Part shown: piece after piece, positions 22,915 to 33,880 of the stretch
Layout: the number at the start of each line of letters is the position of its first letter
How positions within the stretch are numbered: position 1 is the stretch's first letter
Source: Sanguinoderma infundibulare
Lineage: Eukaryota > Basidiomycota > Agaricomycetes > Polyporales > Polyporaceae
Reading direction: 5' to 3'
Assembly: GCA_032821775.1 (NCBI GenBank)
Contig: JAVLRN010000005.1
Span: 3,534,001 to 3,598,000, forward strand
Length of the DNA stretch: 64,000 nt
Position numbers and translations under genes: made by a program
Notes under the pieces: model-generated
Seen by the model: only the letters and a program-made list of their open reading frames with translations
Told to the model about the DNA's origin: nothing
Databases searched by the model: none

Positions 22915-24944
22915 CTAGCAGTTGTCCCGTGAAGTAGTATACCCAATGTCTACCCACGAGCGCATCCGATCTCCATACCGGATGGTAAGCAGTATCATTC
23001 TACATCCGTCGTCAGAGAGGATCCAGGCCAATGCCCCAACATTGTCTGACGTAAAGCGACACGCACCCGAAACCGGTCCATGCAATTACTGAAAAGAGCG
23101 CATTTGTTGCGACAACACCAAACGACTCTATAAGAGGCAGAGTGCTCGCGGTTGCGAACGCCATGATGAGCGAACGGAACGAGCTGCCGATCGTGGCATC
23201 ATCCCCTCAGCACGTTAGAATGCGGCACGAGCGTACGGCGAGAGATACTACTCACGAGCTAGCTGCCATAGTTTCAGCACTCCGGTCGTGCAAGATATCG
23301 ACGTAGTATGAGGAGCAAGGGGTCAAGACGATGTCCACCTGAAACTCGAGATGAGCAATGACACGATGCTTCATTCTGGAAGACGTACTCCGATACCGTT
23401 CATAAACAGCCAAACGGAGAGAAGGGCGATCCCAGGGAGGCCTGGAACGTACTTCATGGTCAGGCCCGCTGCAAGGGTGGACACGGGTACTAAGAACGCC
23501 GCGCCCCACATGGTAGCACGGAGACGATCTTCGGGCACCCAGACCCCATCGCGACGGTCCCGCCAAACGATGACAGCCCTGTCCGCTAAATGTCCGGCCA
23601 GCGGGGCACCGACTGTAGTGGAGAACCTTGAGTATGCTGCATGATCCCAGAGGTGATGCGCGAGGCCAGACGCACGAAAATTCCCTATGCCAATAGGAAG
23701 GAAAAATGCTCCTATGACGGCTTCATTTGAGATGCCGTATGCCTCGCCCTGATGTGGCATAAGCGATGCTTCCGGAAGGGGAAAGAGTGTGGAGACTTAC
23801 GACCGTATAGGAGAGAGGAACCATCATCACTGAAGAGCGTTAGCTACGTGGATGTTATACAAGACACGGTCCTACCGAAATCGGTCGCCAAAGCAGTCGT
23901 AGTCGCAACGGTCTAAGCTCAAATGAGTCGATGTCAAGAGGACGACAAATGCGTGCTAGTGCGACACTGAACTCACCGGAATCAGAATGACGGGGCTGCG
24001 CAAGAGTGCGAGACTGCTAAGGGGGTTGAGGATCTTGAACTGGTTCCCCTCAGCCTTGAGCTGACCGAGCTTCTCTTCGGGCAGCGTTTCCGGGAGCCAC
24101 AATGCGACCGCGACAAGCGCAGAGATGCCCATGAAGAACAACGCCCATTGGGCATAACGCCAAGAGGCATAATGCGTCGCAATACCTCCACAGACGGGTG
24201 CGATTGCTGGTCCGATGAGCGAAGCCTAAGCCAAGGCAGGAATGAGTCATCGTCAATGGAGCAAACTATGCCATGACTCACGCCGAAGAACAGGCCCATA
24301 GCATAGCCCCGTTCCTCAAGTCGATAAATGTCTCCGATGACTCCTGCGCTGACAGACATTGCGCTTGAGAAACCGAAGGCTTGGACTACGCGCCAGAACA
24401 TGAGCGAGGGCACGGTGTAGGACAGTGCGACACCTATCGAGCCTATGCAAAGGCACGGCAAAGACCTGAGATACACAAAGCGACGTCCATCTATCGTGAC
24501 GCGACTTAATCGGCAGCCAGGAAACCTGAGGAGTATTCTGCTACTCACATGTGCGCGAATATGTCGCCCAGGTAAGACTGCCAATGGCCGCAGTAGCAAG
24601 CGACAAACTCACTGCAAGACTATCCTGATGTCAGATCAAGAACCGGGACGGGAGAAGGAGCCCAGCATACCTGATTATCGGACCTGTGATATTCAGCTCG
24701 CTGGCAATCTCTGGAATGGAGGGTATGAAGGAACCAGAGGCCAAGACTAGAATGAAGCATTTCAATGAGTGTGGGGCTTCGACCTGTCTCCGACGCACTC
24801 ACAAGGAATCAGACCGGCGTAAGCAATGACGGCCACGATAACGCGTTTTTGGGAAGGGGAGAAGCGTTGGTAAAGGAGATTGCGGTGCACGACGTCAATG
24901 TCCGACGGCGCGGCCAGCAGCGGGCTTTCTTCTGTGGACGCCAT
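22915..24944 (-). CDS. MFS multidrug-type transporter, array copy 1
   Basis: Eleven exons join in frame (24944-24803, 24746-24671, 24619-24549, 24490-24282, 24225-23977, 23912-23876, 23829-23801, 23748-23389, 23338-23256, 23183-23067, 22999-22915), total 1,458 bp, 485 aa. The N-terminus is MASTEESPLL. TM1 follows (LASGSFIPSIPEIA), then SLTWATYSRTYGRRFVYLRS (motif A-like loop), GVIGDIYRLEERGYAMG, GPAIAPVCGGIATHYASW, a central cytosolic linker (NQFKILNPLSSLALL), GAPLAGHLADRAVIVWR and a C-terminus TTSRDNC. This is a proton-driven DHA1-like exporter of the plasma membrane or vacuole; the substrate cannot be read from sequence. It is intact, in contrast to everything recognisable in the neighbouring M block, and is the only clearly functional gene in L. 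Confidence 0.93.
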
Positions 24945-25143
24945 GTTGCTTCAAATTCGTGGATTCGAAGTCGAATTTAAGCGTTGACGTCGAAACACTA
25001 AGTCCGCCAAGACTGGCTTGATCGACGACCGGGAGCGACGACAGAGCCAGCGAGAAGTCGACGGGGACAAAGGCATTGAAGTGAGGAATCTAGAGTGTGA
25101 ACAGTTAACCGGTTTCATATATTGGCATTACTGTTAGCAAATT

Positions 25144-25433
25144 TCACAACTTACATGGCCGGACTATATGCGCACCGTATACGTTCAGCTTATACAACTC
25201 CGCTCCGACGAAGTTGGATACCTCCTCGCCGCAGAACAGCGCCGAGCGGATTGCCTCGACCAGCCCCCGGCGTCGAACCCGAGCACAAAGTCGTCGACCT
25301 CCATTTTCCGAGCTCGGCGGTAGTTGCCATCGAAAACAGTCTGGTCGTTGCATCCGAACGGGGTGGGCTCGCACGCTTTCGAGAGATCGATGCGTCTGTG
25401 GGAACCTCGATGGTGAGTCAGAGCTCTGTTCAC
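25144..25433 (-). pseudogene. unassigned coding-like remnant
   Basis: Two overlapping frames read as one protein if a single base is shifted near 25,260: SKACEPTPFGCNDQTVFDGN, RKMEVDDFVLGFDAGG, then LVEAIRSALFCGEEVSNFVG and AELYKLNVYGAHIV. The composition is protein-like and the break resembles those in neighbouring remnants. I do not recognise the family. Confidence 0.3.
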
Positions 25434-25810
25434 CCTACAAGCCAGTATCGCCTACCGAGCATGACTCTCCTTTCCATTGTAAAGCACGAGGTCCGAGTGT
25501 GCCATTGCAATACGGCAAGTGCTCCTTCAAGATGGAACGGAGGCGTGGGAGGGCTTTGCTCAACGGTGGAGGACACGGTTGGGAGAACCGTTAGGGTGAT
25601 TCGATCATGTCGAGAAATGATCTAGATATACCAGTGCGAACAGGAGGTGACATGAGGAACCCAAAAACGGGAGGTCAGTACGTCATCAATGCATCGTCGT
25701 TACGAGGGTTTCTTTACTCACCGCGCGTAGACTAGATCGTGCTCATGCAACCCCCAACTTGACACAGCACTTCGCGACTCGTGCTGGTACATCGGATGGG
25801 CACGGATCGG

Positions 25811-26936
25811 TTAGGAACGGATGACTGAGAGCCTGAGCGGCATCTCTGGCCTCTTGCTCTCCTTCCCGACGGACGGGTACGAGACGCCCGTGTTGTTCCA
25901 TACGATGTCCTTGTCGCTCAAGTCGAACTCGAAGTTCGCGATGAGCAGCGACAGGACGACCGCTGGGAATGAGATAGACACGATGTCAGCTTTCAACATG
26001 CCCGAATAAGTAGATCAGAGGCCACTTGTTGGGCTCGAGCTGCGCGTACTTGAAGCCGCTAAACACGCATACATTGTCAGTCGAGGATCGAGCCGAGGAC
26101 GAGCCAACCAGGACACATACATGCAGGACCGCGAGCAGCCGTGGAAAGACATGCCTTACATCACGTCAGTGTTCAGCCCTTTATCGCAACGCTTTAACCA
26201 CTCACAGGTTAGAGTAGACCCCGGGGATGCGAGCCTCTTCGACCGCACGGGGAACGGGCGTCAGGAAGCGGTCTGGGTTCCATTCGCAGCCGTCCTCGCC
26301 CCACAGCGCCTTGTTCGTGTTGCATGCCCACAAGTTCAGAATGGCGATGGTGCCTTTTCGGACCGCGACCTCTGTAATCAGACAGCCGTCCCTGCCGCGG
26401 AAGGGCTCGTGCAATTGGAGGACTGTGTCCTGGGAAGCACTGCAGCTCCACCTCATAAGCCGTTGAAGCGAGAGACTGGACAAGCGTGCCGATACTCACC
26501 AACGAGTGAGATTGCTTACCGGGCCGTACCTGCGGGCATGCGCGTGCGTCAGTCGCTAAATCAGCAGACTGCCTCATGATTACCACGTACAGCTGGAGGG
26601 TCTCGCGGAAGACCGAGTCGAGGTAGGGAAGATCGTTGAGTTGATCGTAGCTGACCTCCTCGCCCGCCGGCGCCTCCAGGATCTCGGCCCGGAGCTTACT
26701 CTGGACGTTCGGGTTCAGGGCTAGGAGATGGAGCAGCCGCACGGTTGCATGCGAAATTGTATCCATGCCGACGAGGATGAATGTTCTGTAATGCGAGATC
26801 GCGGGCTTAGAGGAGGTGGTGGCACAAACACGAGAAGACGTACAAGACTTGAGCAGTGAGCTCGTCATCCGACAGCTTCTCCTTCTCCGACGCAGTCATG
26901 TTCGCCTGGGCTGGTCCGGAACTGGGTTCTTGAAGC
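25811..26936 (-). pseudogene. cytochrome P450, C-terminal half only, disrupted
   Basis: Exons (minus) read in order: KEKLSDDELTAQVL; RTFILVGMDTISHATVRLL (I-helix region); LPYLDSVFRETLQL (K-helix); YGPVSNLTR; DTVLQLHEPFRGRDG; KGTIAILNLWACN; CEWNPDRFL; the heme loop FHGCSRSCIG (26,150-26,070, fits FxGxxRxCxG); and FEFDLSDKDIVW to the stop at 25,811. Missing or broken: the whole N-terminal half (anchor to about helix H) is absent; the invariant ExxR Arg is Gln (ETLQ); and the junctions after NLTR, before the heme exon and after the heme exon do not join in phase. P450s oxidise small molecules with reductase-supplied electrons; this copy cannot be expected to. It abuts a transcription factor fragment on its 5' side. 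Confidence 0.85.
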
Positions 26937-28130
26937 CGGCAATGCCGTCCGCGGACTTGCCCGTAGCTCTCTCCCTCAGCTCCCTCTCGATGACGTCTCT
27001 GCGTCGGATGAGCTCGCGCATGCTTAGACTACCGCTCTGGAGCTCGGTCGCGTTCCAATGTGCTAGTGCGGATGTTTCAGCAATGGCAAGCATCGCCTCA
27101 TCCGGGCAGCCTGACAAGCCGTCCATCCACAATGCAGCGTGCTGTGCGCTCGACGCCGGGCTCGCGTTGCTCGCCCAGCAGCCGGCGCCGCCCCCGAAGA
27201 ACCGCTTGTAGAGCGGCAGGAAGCGCGGCGGCTGCAGGAGCGTGATGCTCGAGAAGACATCGCAGTACTGGTAAGTGGCCGTCAGCGCAGTCCGTGGCGA
27301 CACAGCCAGTTGAGGCGAGAACGCACCATCGTTGCCTTCGCAGCGAAGCGACCCGGGGCGGTCATGTTGAGCAGCGTGAGCTTCAGGTTCTCCTCGTTGT
27401 AAATGCCCGTCTGGGCCAGCCATTCGCACGCGTAGTCGAGCGGGGTCGCCCAGTCGCTCGACCCGCCGCCCAAGAGGGAGTACGCAACGAGCTGTACGGC
27501 AGCGATTGCGGCCGAGTCCGAGGATTGGCCCATGCCGTTGGTCTGGGGCGAATGCATGACGAGGTAGAGGGCACGGCTGTAAAGCTGCCGCGGCAGCGAG
27601 TTCTCCACGTCGGGGTCCTCGAGGATGGGCTACGTGCTCCGGGCCATCTGCGCGCGCGCGCGGTGCAATGCCGCGAGGGCGCACAGGGAGAGCGCGACGA
27701 CGCCGTCGGGGTCCGCCTGGACGATCTGCGGATCAGAAGTGGGTCAGCGAATATGTCCGCGGCCGCAATCGTCAGGGACGTCAGTCAAAAACAGGTTGCA
27801 ATGCATGCTTCTCCGCCCCGCGCCCAACGCCATTGTCGCGCCCACATCATGTGAATGGAAATGGGGAAGGAGAAATGACGTCTTCTTGACGCGCGCGCGC
27901 GCACAGAAGCATCGCGATAGACGATATCGAGAAGGCCCGAAATCACATACCAAGATGGTAACCTGAATGGTACCGGCGATCGGCCTGACCTCGAAACGCG
28001 ACCACAAAGGTGCCGAGTCGACGACCGGTTCACGGTGGACGTCGCCGCATCCTCCGGCGGCATGTGGGCGATTCCTGCAGCATCAAAGTCACAACCATCC
28101 GTTAGTACGAACACGAATAGCACAGAATAA
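26937..28130 (-). pseudogene. Zn2Cys6-type transcription factor fragment (fungal-specific TF domain)
   Basis: Pieces of the middle-homology domain of fungal binuclear-cluster regulators: PLWSRFEVRPIAGTIQ; QADPDGVVALSLCALAALH; DPDVENSLPRQLYSRALYLV; LGGGSSDWATPLDYACEWLA; AAKATM joined in phase to YCDVFSSITLLQPPRFLPLY; KRFFGGGAGCW; GCPDEAMLAIAETSALAHWN; SMRELIRRRDVIERELRERA. An in-frame TAG at 27,630-27,632 separates MARST from PILEDPDV. The DNA-binding Zn cluster is not found upstream, and the protein stops abruptly where the P450 segment begins, near 26,936. The gene is therefore truncated at both ends and broken inside. Orientation and exon phases are consistent with a single origin. Confidence 0.8.
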
Positions 28131-29619
28131 TATTTTGGAATAGACGTACAATACAATGGGTCGCCCAGGGCTTCACAGATGGGTGTCACGGGTATGGCGC
28201 AGCTGGGATGGAGAGAAAAGGAGGAACGGACGACTCGGAAGGGAGCGTGGAGACGATGGCGGGCAGCCTGACAAGTCCCTCTTGCGCGGCCTGCTTTTAT
28301 GTTAGCTCCGGTGCCATAATTTCGCCTCACCTGCGGCTAACCCTTCCGACACAACCCGGTCTCCAGGAGCGACTTTCGCGTGAGCACCGTCTCCCACGAA
28401 GACGTATTTCAAGTCTTCTCTCGCTTCGTGTTCATCCGAATCACCGAGTTTGACAGCATTCCCCCACTCCCGTCTCGCCCTTGGGTTTCACAAAGCCATC
28501 AGGGGCGTTCGCGCCACGGTTTGTTTCCTCACAGCCGCATTTTTGGCATGGGCTACAGCTTGCAGTTCGACGTGGAGGGGCACGTCGAACAGGTCAGTCA
28601 GCTGCTACTTCCACCAATTGGTTTATGTTGTATTGTGTCTGTAAGGTCCCTGGTAAAGTCGAAGATCAGGTCACTAACCTCGTTCCCGGATGGAGACAAC
28701 ATTCTAGAACACTGCGACGGCCGCGGACAATTCGTGCTGTGTGCGTGTTGACACACGCACCCGTCCCTGGAGGTCCATTCTCAAACTAAATTGGAACTCA
28801 CCTTCCGCCCCGCCCAATATCGCTTGTGCGACAAATTTCTGACAGGAGTGCGCAACTGCGGCCATTCTGGACATTGCCTGGACTTGTCAGGGCCGCTTTT
28901 TTGCTACATGCAGCCACAAAGTCACAAGATTCGCTTCGGGGGCCGTCCACGACATAGCCCTGGAAACATTGATGAGAGGTCTGGAAATGCGCAACCGCCA
29001 GCAGCCGCGTCCGGAGTGGGTGCCGTGGACGTCGTCAGACAGCCTATTCGTGACCTGGATCGGTATCAGTCCTGTCCAACGCTGCGATCAAAATCGAACC
29101 ATGTACGCACCCCATGAAATGAGCTGTCCTTTACACCACACTGTTGGGGAGGAACGGTGCGCTGATTGGGAGGACCCGGAGGAATGTTGCGACCGGCTGG
29201 AGGCATGGGGACACTTGCATTCCTGACACGCCGCTGATCGTGAGCAGAACGAGCACTGAATGAAAGCGGGGGACACACGGGGATTTCGAGCAGGGGCCTC
29301 TCAACACGCGCCAGCCAGACATCTAGATCTCGTACACAACGTAAGCATGGACGGTACGCATCAAACACAATTTCGCTTACCATGGCGGAACTCCAGAGAA
29401 CTTGGCGGGCGGAATTTGAGTTAAGCTACGCGGGTGTGCACTGTTGATCTCGCTTGTACCTGCTTGACAACGCCCTGGGCCGATCTACGATCAAGGCGTG
29501 AGCATGATACTTGCCCGAACACCGAGATCCTTACTCGATGTACCGAGATCCAATCGTTTGGCTGGATGCCATGGATCGGGCGTTTCATTCGATGACTATC
29601 ATGACATTACGAACATTAT
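28131..29619. other. no supported gene (M1)
   Basis: Short frames on both strands. None shows a domain, although minus 29,066-29,383 and plus 28,481-28,789 have moderately protein-like composition. Confidence 0.35.
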
Positions 29620-30339
29620 TATGGCTAGACTCGCACAGAAGTACTCACCCGAGGAGCGGACGCGCACCTCGAAATTCTGATCGCGGTGTCGCAACACCAT
29701 GTGCGCGACGAGGTGTGCGATCGTCTTCGTCCGCCCCTTGCCTCCACCAACGAGAGACGGGAGGCCTTCCACAGGCAACATCGGGGTGTGCATCTTGAAG
29801 TCGAGCAAGGCTCCAATCTCCTCGGACCGCTGTTTCTGCAGCTTGCGCGTACGATGCGCCTCAGCGCGCATGTCCATGAGGGAGTGAAGCTCGCGCTCGC
29901 GAAGGCGCTTCTCGGCAGCGTCGAGTACGACTGGGTCCGTCTCCATTCAGATGGAGGGAGGAGCGCGCTCGCGACCGCGGTGATCCGCTCACTCAGCTCG
30001 GCCTCGGCCATGCGCGCCGCACGTTCCTCGGTAAGAGTGTTCTTGCGAAGAGTGCTGAAGGCGAGGAATTCGTCGACCTCGACGTTGGCCGATTCTGGAT
30101 CCGGTTGGATGTCGAGAAACTCCAAGTCATCCAGCGACGGAGAGCGTGCGAGTGGTGGATCAGACTGCAGGAACAACTCGAAGCCGCGTGGCCTGAAGTT
30201 CCGGCGCACCGCCAAGAAGCGAGGGGGAGATCGTTTTCATAGGGGGTTCGAGAAATATGGAATGATCCTCATCTTCGCACTTGGGGAGAAGGGGATGTGG
30301 TGAGTGCAGAGAAGCCGGAAGGTCTTCCGTATCGTACAT
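29620..30339 (-). pseudogene. charged coiled-coil protein of unknown family, frameshifted
   Basis: Reading from MYDTEDLPASL at 30,339, the protein-like frame passes through LAVRRNFRPRGFELFLQSDP, LARSPSLDDLEFLDIQPDPE, TLRKNTLTEERAARMAEAEL, SERITAVASALLPPSE, then TDPVVLDAAEKRLRERELHS, RTRKLQKQRSEEIGALLDF and GRTKTIAHLVAHMVLRHRDQ. Two shifts of frame are needed, near 30,225 and near 29,945. At the second, one G missing from a GGG run would restore PSEWETDP. The Glu/Arg/Leu-rich stretch should form a coiled coil. A donor-like GTGAGT follows HRDQNFEVRVR. I do not recognise the family. It lies head-to-tail downstream of the shugoshin remnant. Confidence 0.55.
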
Positions 30340-30410
30340 GTCAAGGATGTTCAGATGGGAGATCGGATGTCGTCGCCTTCGACCCGGCGTGCACCCGATA
30401 CATGTGCACT

Positions 30411-31661
30411 TCACCGTCGGCTGTCCACATTAGCCCACGTACCGGTGCCAAGACCGCCGAATTCAGCATCAGCCTGTGTCCCCTCGCTCTCCTCCTCGTC
30501 TTCCGGTGGCACGTACGGCCGGGTCTTCTTCCGCTTCGCCGTACCCGTGGAGGTGGATTCAGGATCAGCATCTGTAGCACTGTTCGACGACGAGGATCGC
30601 GAAGAAAGTGGCGGGGGATCCTCATGGACTCCTGAGGTGGAAGAGCGTTTTGATGCGGCGTTTGGTGGTGGTGGGACGGGATCAGACTTCCGCATTTTCC
30701 TTCGGTAAATGTTAGATGATTATCATTACGTGTATAGACAGATCGGACACTTACGTGTTGAGCTTGGGTTCCGCGTAGTTGATGCTCTTGCGTACTCTAC
30801 GCTCGCGTCCGGCCGTGGGAGGCTCCGGTTCGGACTGAGTTGGTGGCACAACGGGGCTTGAGGAGCGCAGAATGGGCAGATGAGAAGAGGGCTTGGACAC
30901 GGGCGCGGGTGTCGTAGCAAGCGTAAAGAGGAAGTTCCGCGTAGAGGTGCTCGCCAAGCTCGTGGCAGATGTGGGCGCATCAACGTCCGGTGTCCGCTCG
31001 CGATCTGTGTCATGCAGAGTTCGTGAGACACCGCGGCCCACGAGGGTTTCACATCTGCTGCACGCACCAGACGTGGTGTCCGGCAGAGGCAGCGTTGAGC
31101 GGCTCGCTTTGGCGTTGGTCACCTCCTCCAAGGCTTTTCGTATGGGCGACTGGGAACAGGGCTGGGTGGGCGATCAAGACCATCGCGATAGTTGCTGTGA
31201 TGGCCAAAGTTGTCAAGATCCCACTCTGTCGCCGCGAGGGTCATCGCTTTTCAGTCTTGTTCAACTGGTCATTAAAATCGAATTCTATCATGTCGATGGT
31301 GGGTGGCGATGGCGCTTTGGATAGGGAAAGCGGAAGACGGCTCATGCTGGACGATTGTGACTTGGACTTAAGTGCGCTTCTTCGGCAGTATCGGGCTAGA
31401 CTCCGGTAGTTCATCTTCCGGAGATGACTGGTTCGGCTCCTTGTCTTCGAAGAGCACCGGGATCGTCAGTGGGCAGGCAATGCGATTAGATGGTGGAGAG
31501 ACATTGGAATCAGAAATGGGAAGTCTTGTGCGTGGTGGAGGATGAGCTTTGGAGGTTGTCGAACGGCCATGAGGTAGACCAAAAGATTTCCGGATGAGCC
31601 CCAACTGTTTCATGAGGTAGTGCGTCTGACGGGCGCTGTGATCGCAACATATCGTGATCAA
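30411..31661 (-). pseudogene. shugoshin remnant lacking the N-terminal coiled coil
   Basis: Shugoshin protects centromeric cohesin by recruiting PP2A. Here the frame starts at the end of the N-terminal coiled coil (HYLMKQLGLIRKSFGLPHG, 31,630-31,570) and goes through a Ser/Pro-rich middle. It ends with the family's basic C-terminal motif, RERRVRKSINYAEPKLNT, spliced in phase over a 56 bp intron to KMRKSDPVPPP. The final residues TWANVDSRR stop at 30,411. The PP2A- and dimer-forming coiled coil is absent: upstream sequence turns into another gene on the plus strand. The middle needs several frame changes (after LPKKRT near 31,370, near 31,240, and near 31,155 before SPIRKALEEV). I judge it a dead 3' fragment. 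Confidence 0.8.
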
Positions 31662-31752
31662 AACGCCTCGGATTTATTCGCTACACTTACTGTAGTGTAG
31701 TCCTGTCTTCAAACCTCATCTACTCCTCACTCTGTCCGTGTATACATACACC

Positions 31753-32390
31753 ATGCCTCCCGTTCGAGACCATGCCGCGAACCCTGCGAGTCCGTATGGA
31801 CACGAGAGGGCATATTCGACCGCCCTTGCAAAGCTCAAGGGGTCACTCAGGGATAAAATGACGGGAAAGCTTAGTACGTACTTATCAAGTAACGCGAAGC
31901 GCGATTCTGTCTAACAACTATGCAAGGACAACTCACCGGGAACCCGAAGGCAAATATGCACTGGTCAAAAAAGGGCTACGCCCTCGGTGTCGTTGTCCGC
32001 AGCGGCCTCAATCTTCGTTCATGGCCGACGTACGCGAACATACCGTTCGCAGACCCCAGCGCGATTCCCGGCGGCCAGCCTGCCCTGCGCTTCCTCCTCG
32101 CGCTCTGGGATGTTGGTATCCTCCGCTTCGAGCCGGCGACAGATGAGGACATCGACCTCGCACGTCGTAACCCAGACGCGGTCTTGCCAGGTACGCCGCC
32201 AGTGCTCCCGGCTCCGTTCTGCTGGGGCCCATTCGGGCGGAACGACATTGGCGTCGGTCGCGCCCGCCCGAAGACGAACCCGCTCGGCCTCCCGCTGAGG
32301 CACCCAAAGACCGGCCCCAAAACTCCGAAGCTCTTGCTCGAGTCGGACGGCGAAGATGGCGAAATTTCTGATGCAGGGGCGGAGATCTAG
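31753..32390 (+). CDS. hypothetical protein, 2 exons, open
   Basis: Exon 1 31,753-31,873 (MPPVRDHAANPASPYGHERA) and exon 2 31,927-32,390 join over a 53 bp intron to give 194 aa. The second exon carries MHWSKKGYALGVVVRSGLNL, WPTYANIPFADPSAI, ALRFLLALWDVGILRFEP and a C-terminus with an acidic patch, SDGEDGEISD. The pattern 'HW..KGY..VV..G..L..WP...PFA.PS' reminds me of short uncharacterised proteins scattered in agaricomycete genomes, but I cannot name a family. It is the only gene in M that I can read without a break. It diverges from the 5' end of the shugoshin remnant about 90 bp away. Confidence 0.6.
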
Positions 32391-33880
32391 CGAGTACGAG
32401 ACGATCATGGTATACTTCTCAGAGGAGGACGCGGAGATGGCAAAGGAGAGCAACGACGGCCTGATCCTCGGCGAGATGCACAATGAGTGCGTTCACTGTC
32501 TGCCATGGTACCTTCTTTGCCGCCATTGTACTGCGCACGAGTAGCCTGTAGTAGCCAAGAGTCTTGGTCCGGCAGCAAGCGAGATAGACACCAGAGGTGC
32601 TGAGTCACACATTGTCAAGCGCATATACAAATGGCGGCCGTGAGCGTGGTAGAAGGCACAGCGGTGGTGGTGGTCAAGAGCAAGCGGAGCAAGCGATGAT
32701 CATGACGCGACTCGCAACGCGAGACTCTGCTGCCTAGAATGGCAGGTGCGGGCGTCTCAAGCTTGGTGGCGCGGCGGGTCTCGAGTCCGCCTGCCCGCAC
32801 TTAACCTTCATCATCGCTGTATCACAACACCGAATTCCTGAAGCCACTCGCTAAACCACCACATGCTGTTTTATTTTTGGACTACAATGATTTGCTTTTG
32901 CCAGCTCATCCGGCGGTGGATTCCGCCCGAGCGTCGCTACGTGGTCAGATGTACACGGCTGTGGGACTTGGAGAACTTTGACTGACCGCTTCTCCCCTGC
33001 AACAGAACCACCCAACCTCGACAGGTGAGCCGCTCGCTTTTCATCACATTGTTTCATTGTATGCGCAGCGGCATACGTTGTGCTGACGTTCGGCCGAGTT
33101 ACAAGATGGAGAACACACTTCGTCCCATTTGTTGCAGTTCGAGGCTCGAGCTCAGTATTGTGATGCATCAATTGACTTGAGCGATGGACGTTCTGGACAT
33201 TCTATCCCCCGTAAATCCAATTTTTGTTGTCAGGGTCCATACCGAAGACGGCGTCCGTGTCTGTACTGCCAGTGCATTTCGCATATCATTGTCATATCTC
33301 CCGCGTAACTGACTGGGGTTTTTCAGAAATTAGATGGGCTGATGTCCGTCCATTCCGCCATCCAGCTCCCCCGGATCCCGTCCGCACGCGCCCATGTCTC
33401 CCACACCTCCTCACATAGGCTCAGCTCCTCTCAGCACTTCCCCTCCATTCCCCTGTCCCCGCCGCCGAGCGCAACATCTATTCGCGTGCGTCCCCATGCT
33501 GACAGCATAGATGCGGGCTACGACGGCCCTCTATCCGTCCCAGGCGCACCACCGCCCGCCAAGTGGCCCCTCCGCGACCATGAGGATGACCGTAGCCGCG
33601 CCAGGCGGTACAGTCTTTTGGTACGTTTCCATTCACCCGCTATCCCGCTATGGTATTAATTTTTGCTCACCGTTTCCTCTCCCGCCGTCAAACTCTCTTC
33701 ATCCAGGGTAGCTTTCAAACGGCCACGCCCCCGACCACTCACCTCAGCTCGCAGTCCACGCTACCGCTGCTGCTGCCCTCCACCCCCATTACCAACAGTA
33801 CCTGCCCCGCTACACATCCTCCTCACATGCTCATCGTCCAACCCATCCAAGCTCGAAGCCGCACGTCACCGCCGGGACGA
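32391..33880. other. no supported gene (M1)
   Basis: A plus-strand frame at 33,342-33,659 is Ser/Pro/His-rich and could be an exon of unknown type; nothing identifies it. The rest is short frames. Confidence 0.35.

Larger units (their letters stand above)
19765..24998. repeat. L repeat, copy 1
   Basis: About 5.2 kb containing a gene-poor left part and the MFS transporter gene. It differs from L2 and L3 at scattered bases up to 21,617 and is then indistinguishable from L2. The left end is near 19,765, where it departs from the Ser/Pro gene promoter region. The right end is near 24,998, the last stretch shared with L3 upstream of the MFS start. Confidence 0.9.

Noticed and set aside
26896..27684. 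262-codon minus-strand frame beginning MRPRGIAPRARADG
   Set aside because: Its first half is a shadow of the transcription factor exon in another frame; only the last part (CDVFSSITLLQPP onward) is real coding sequence.
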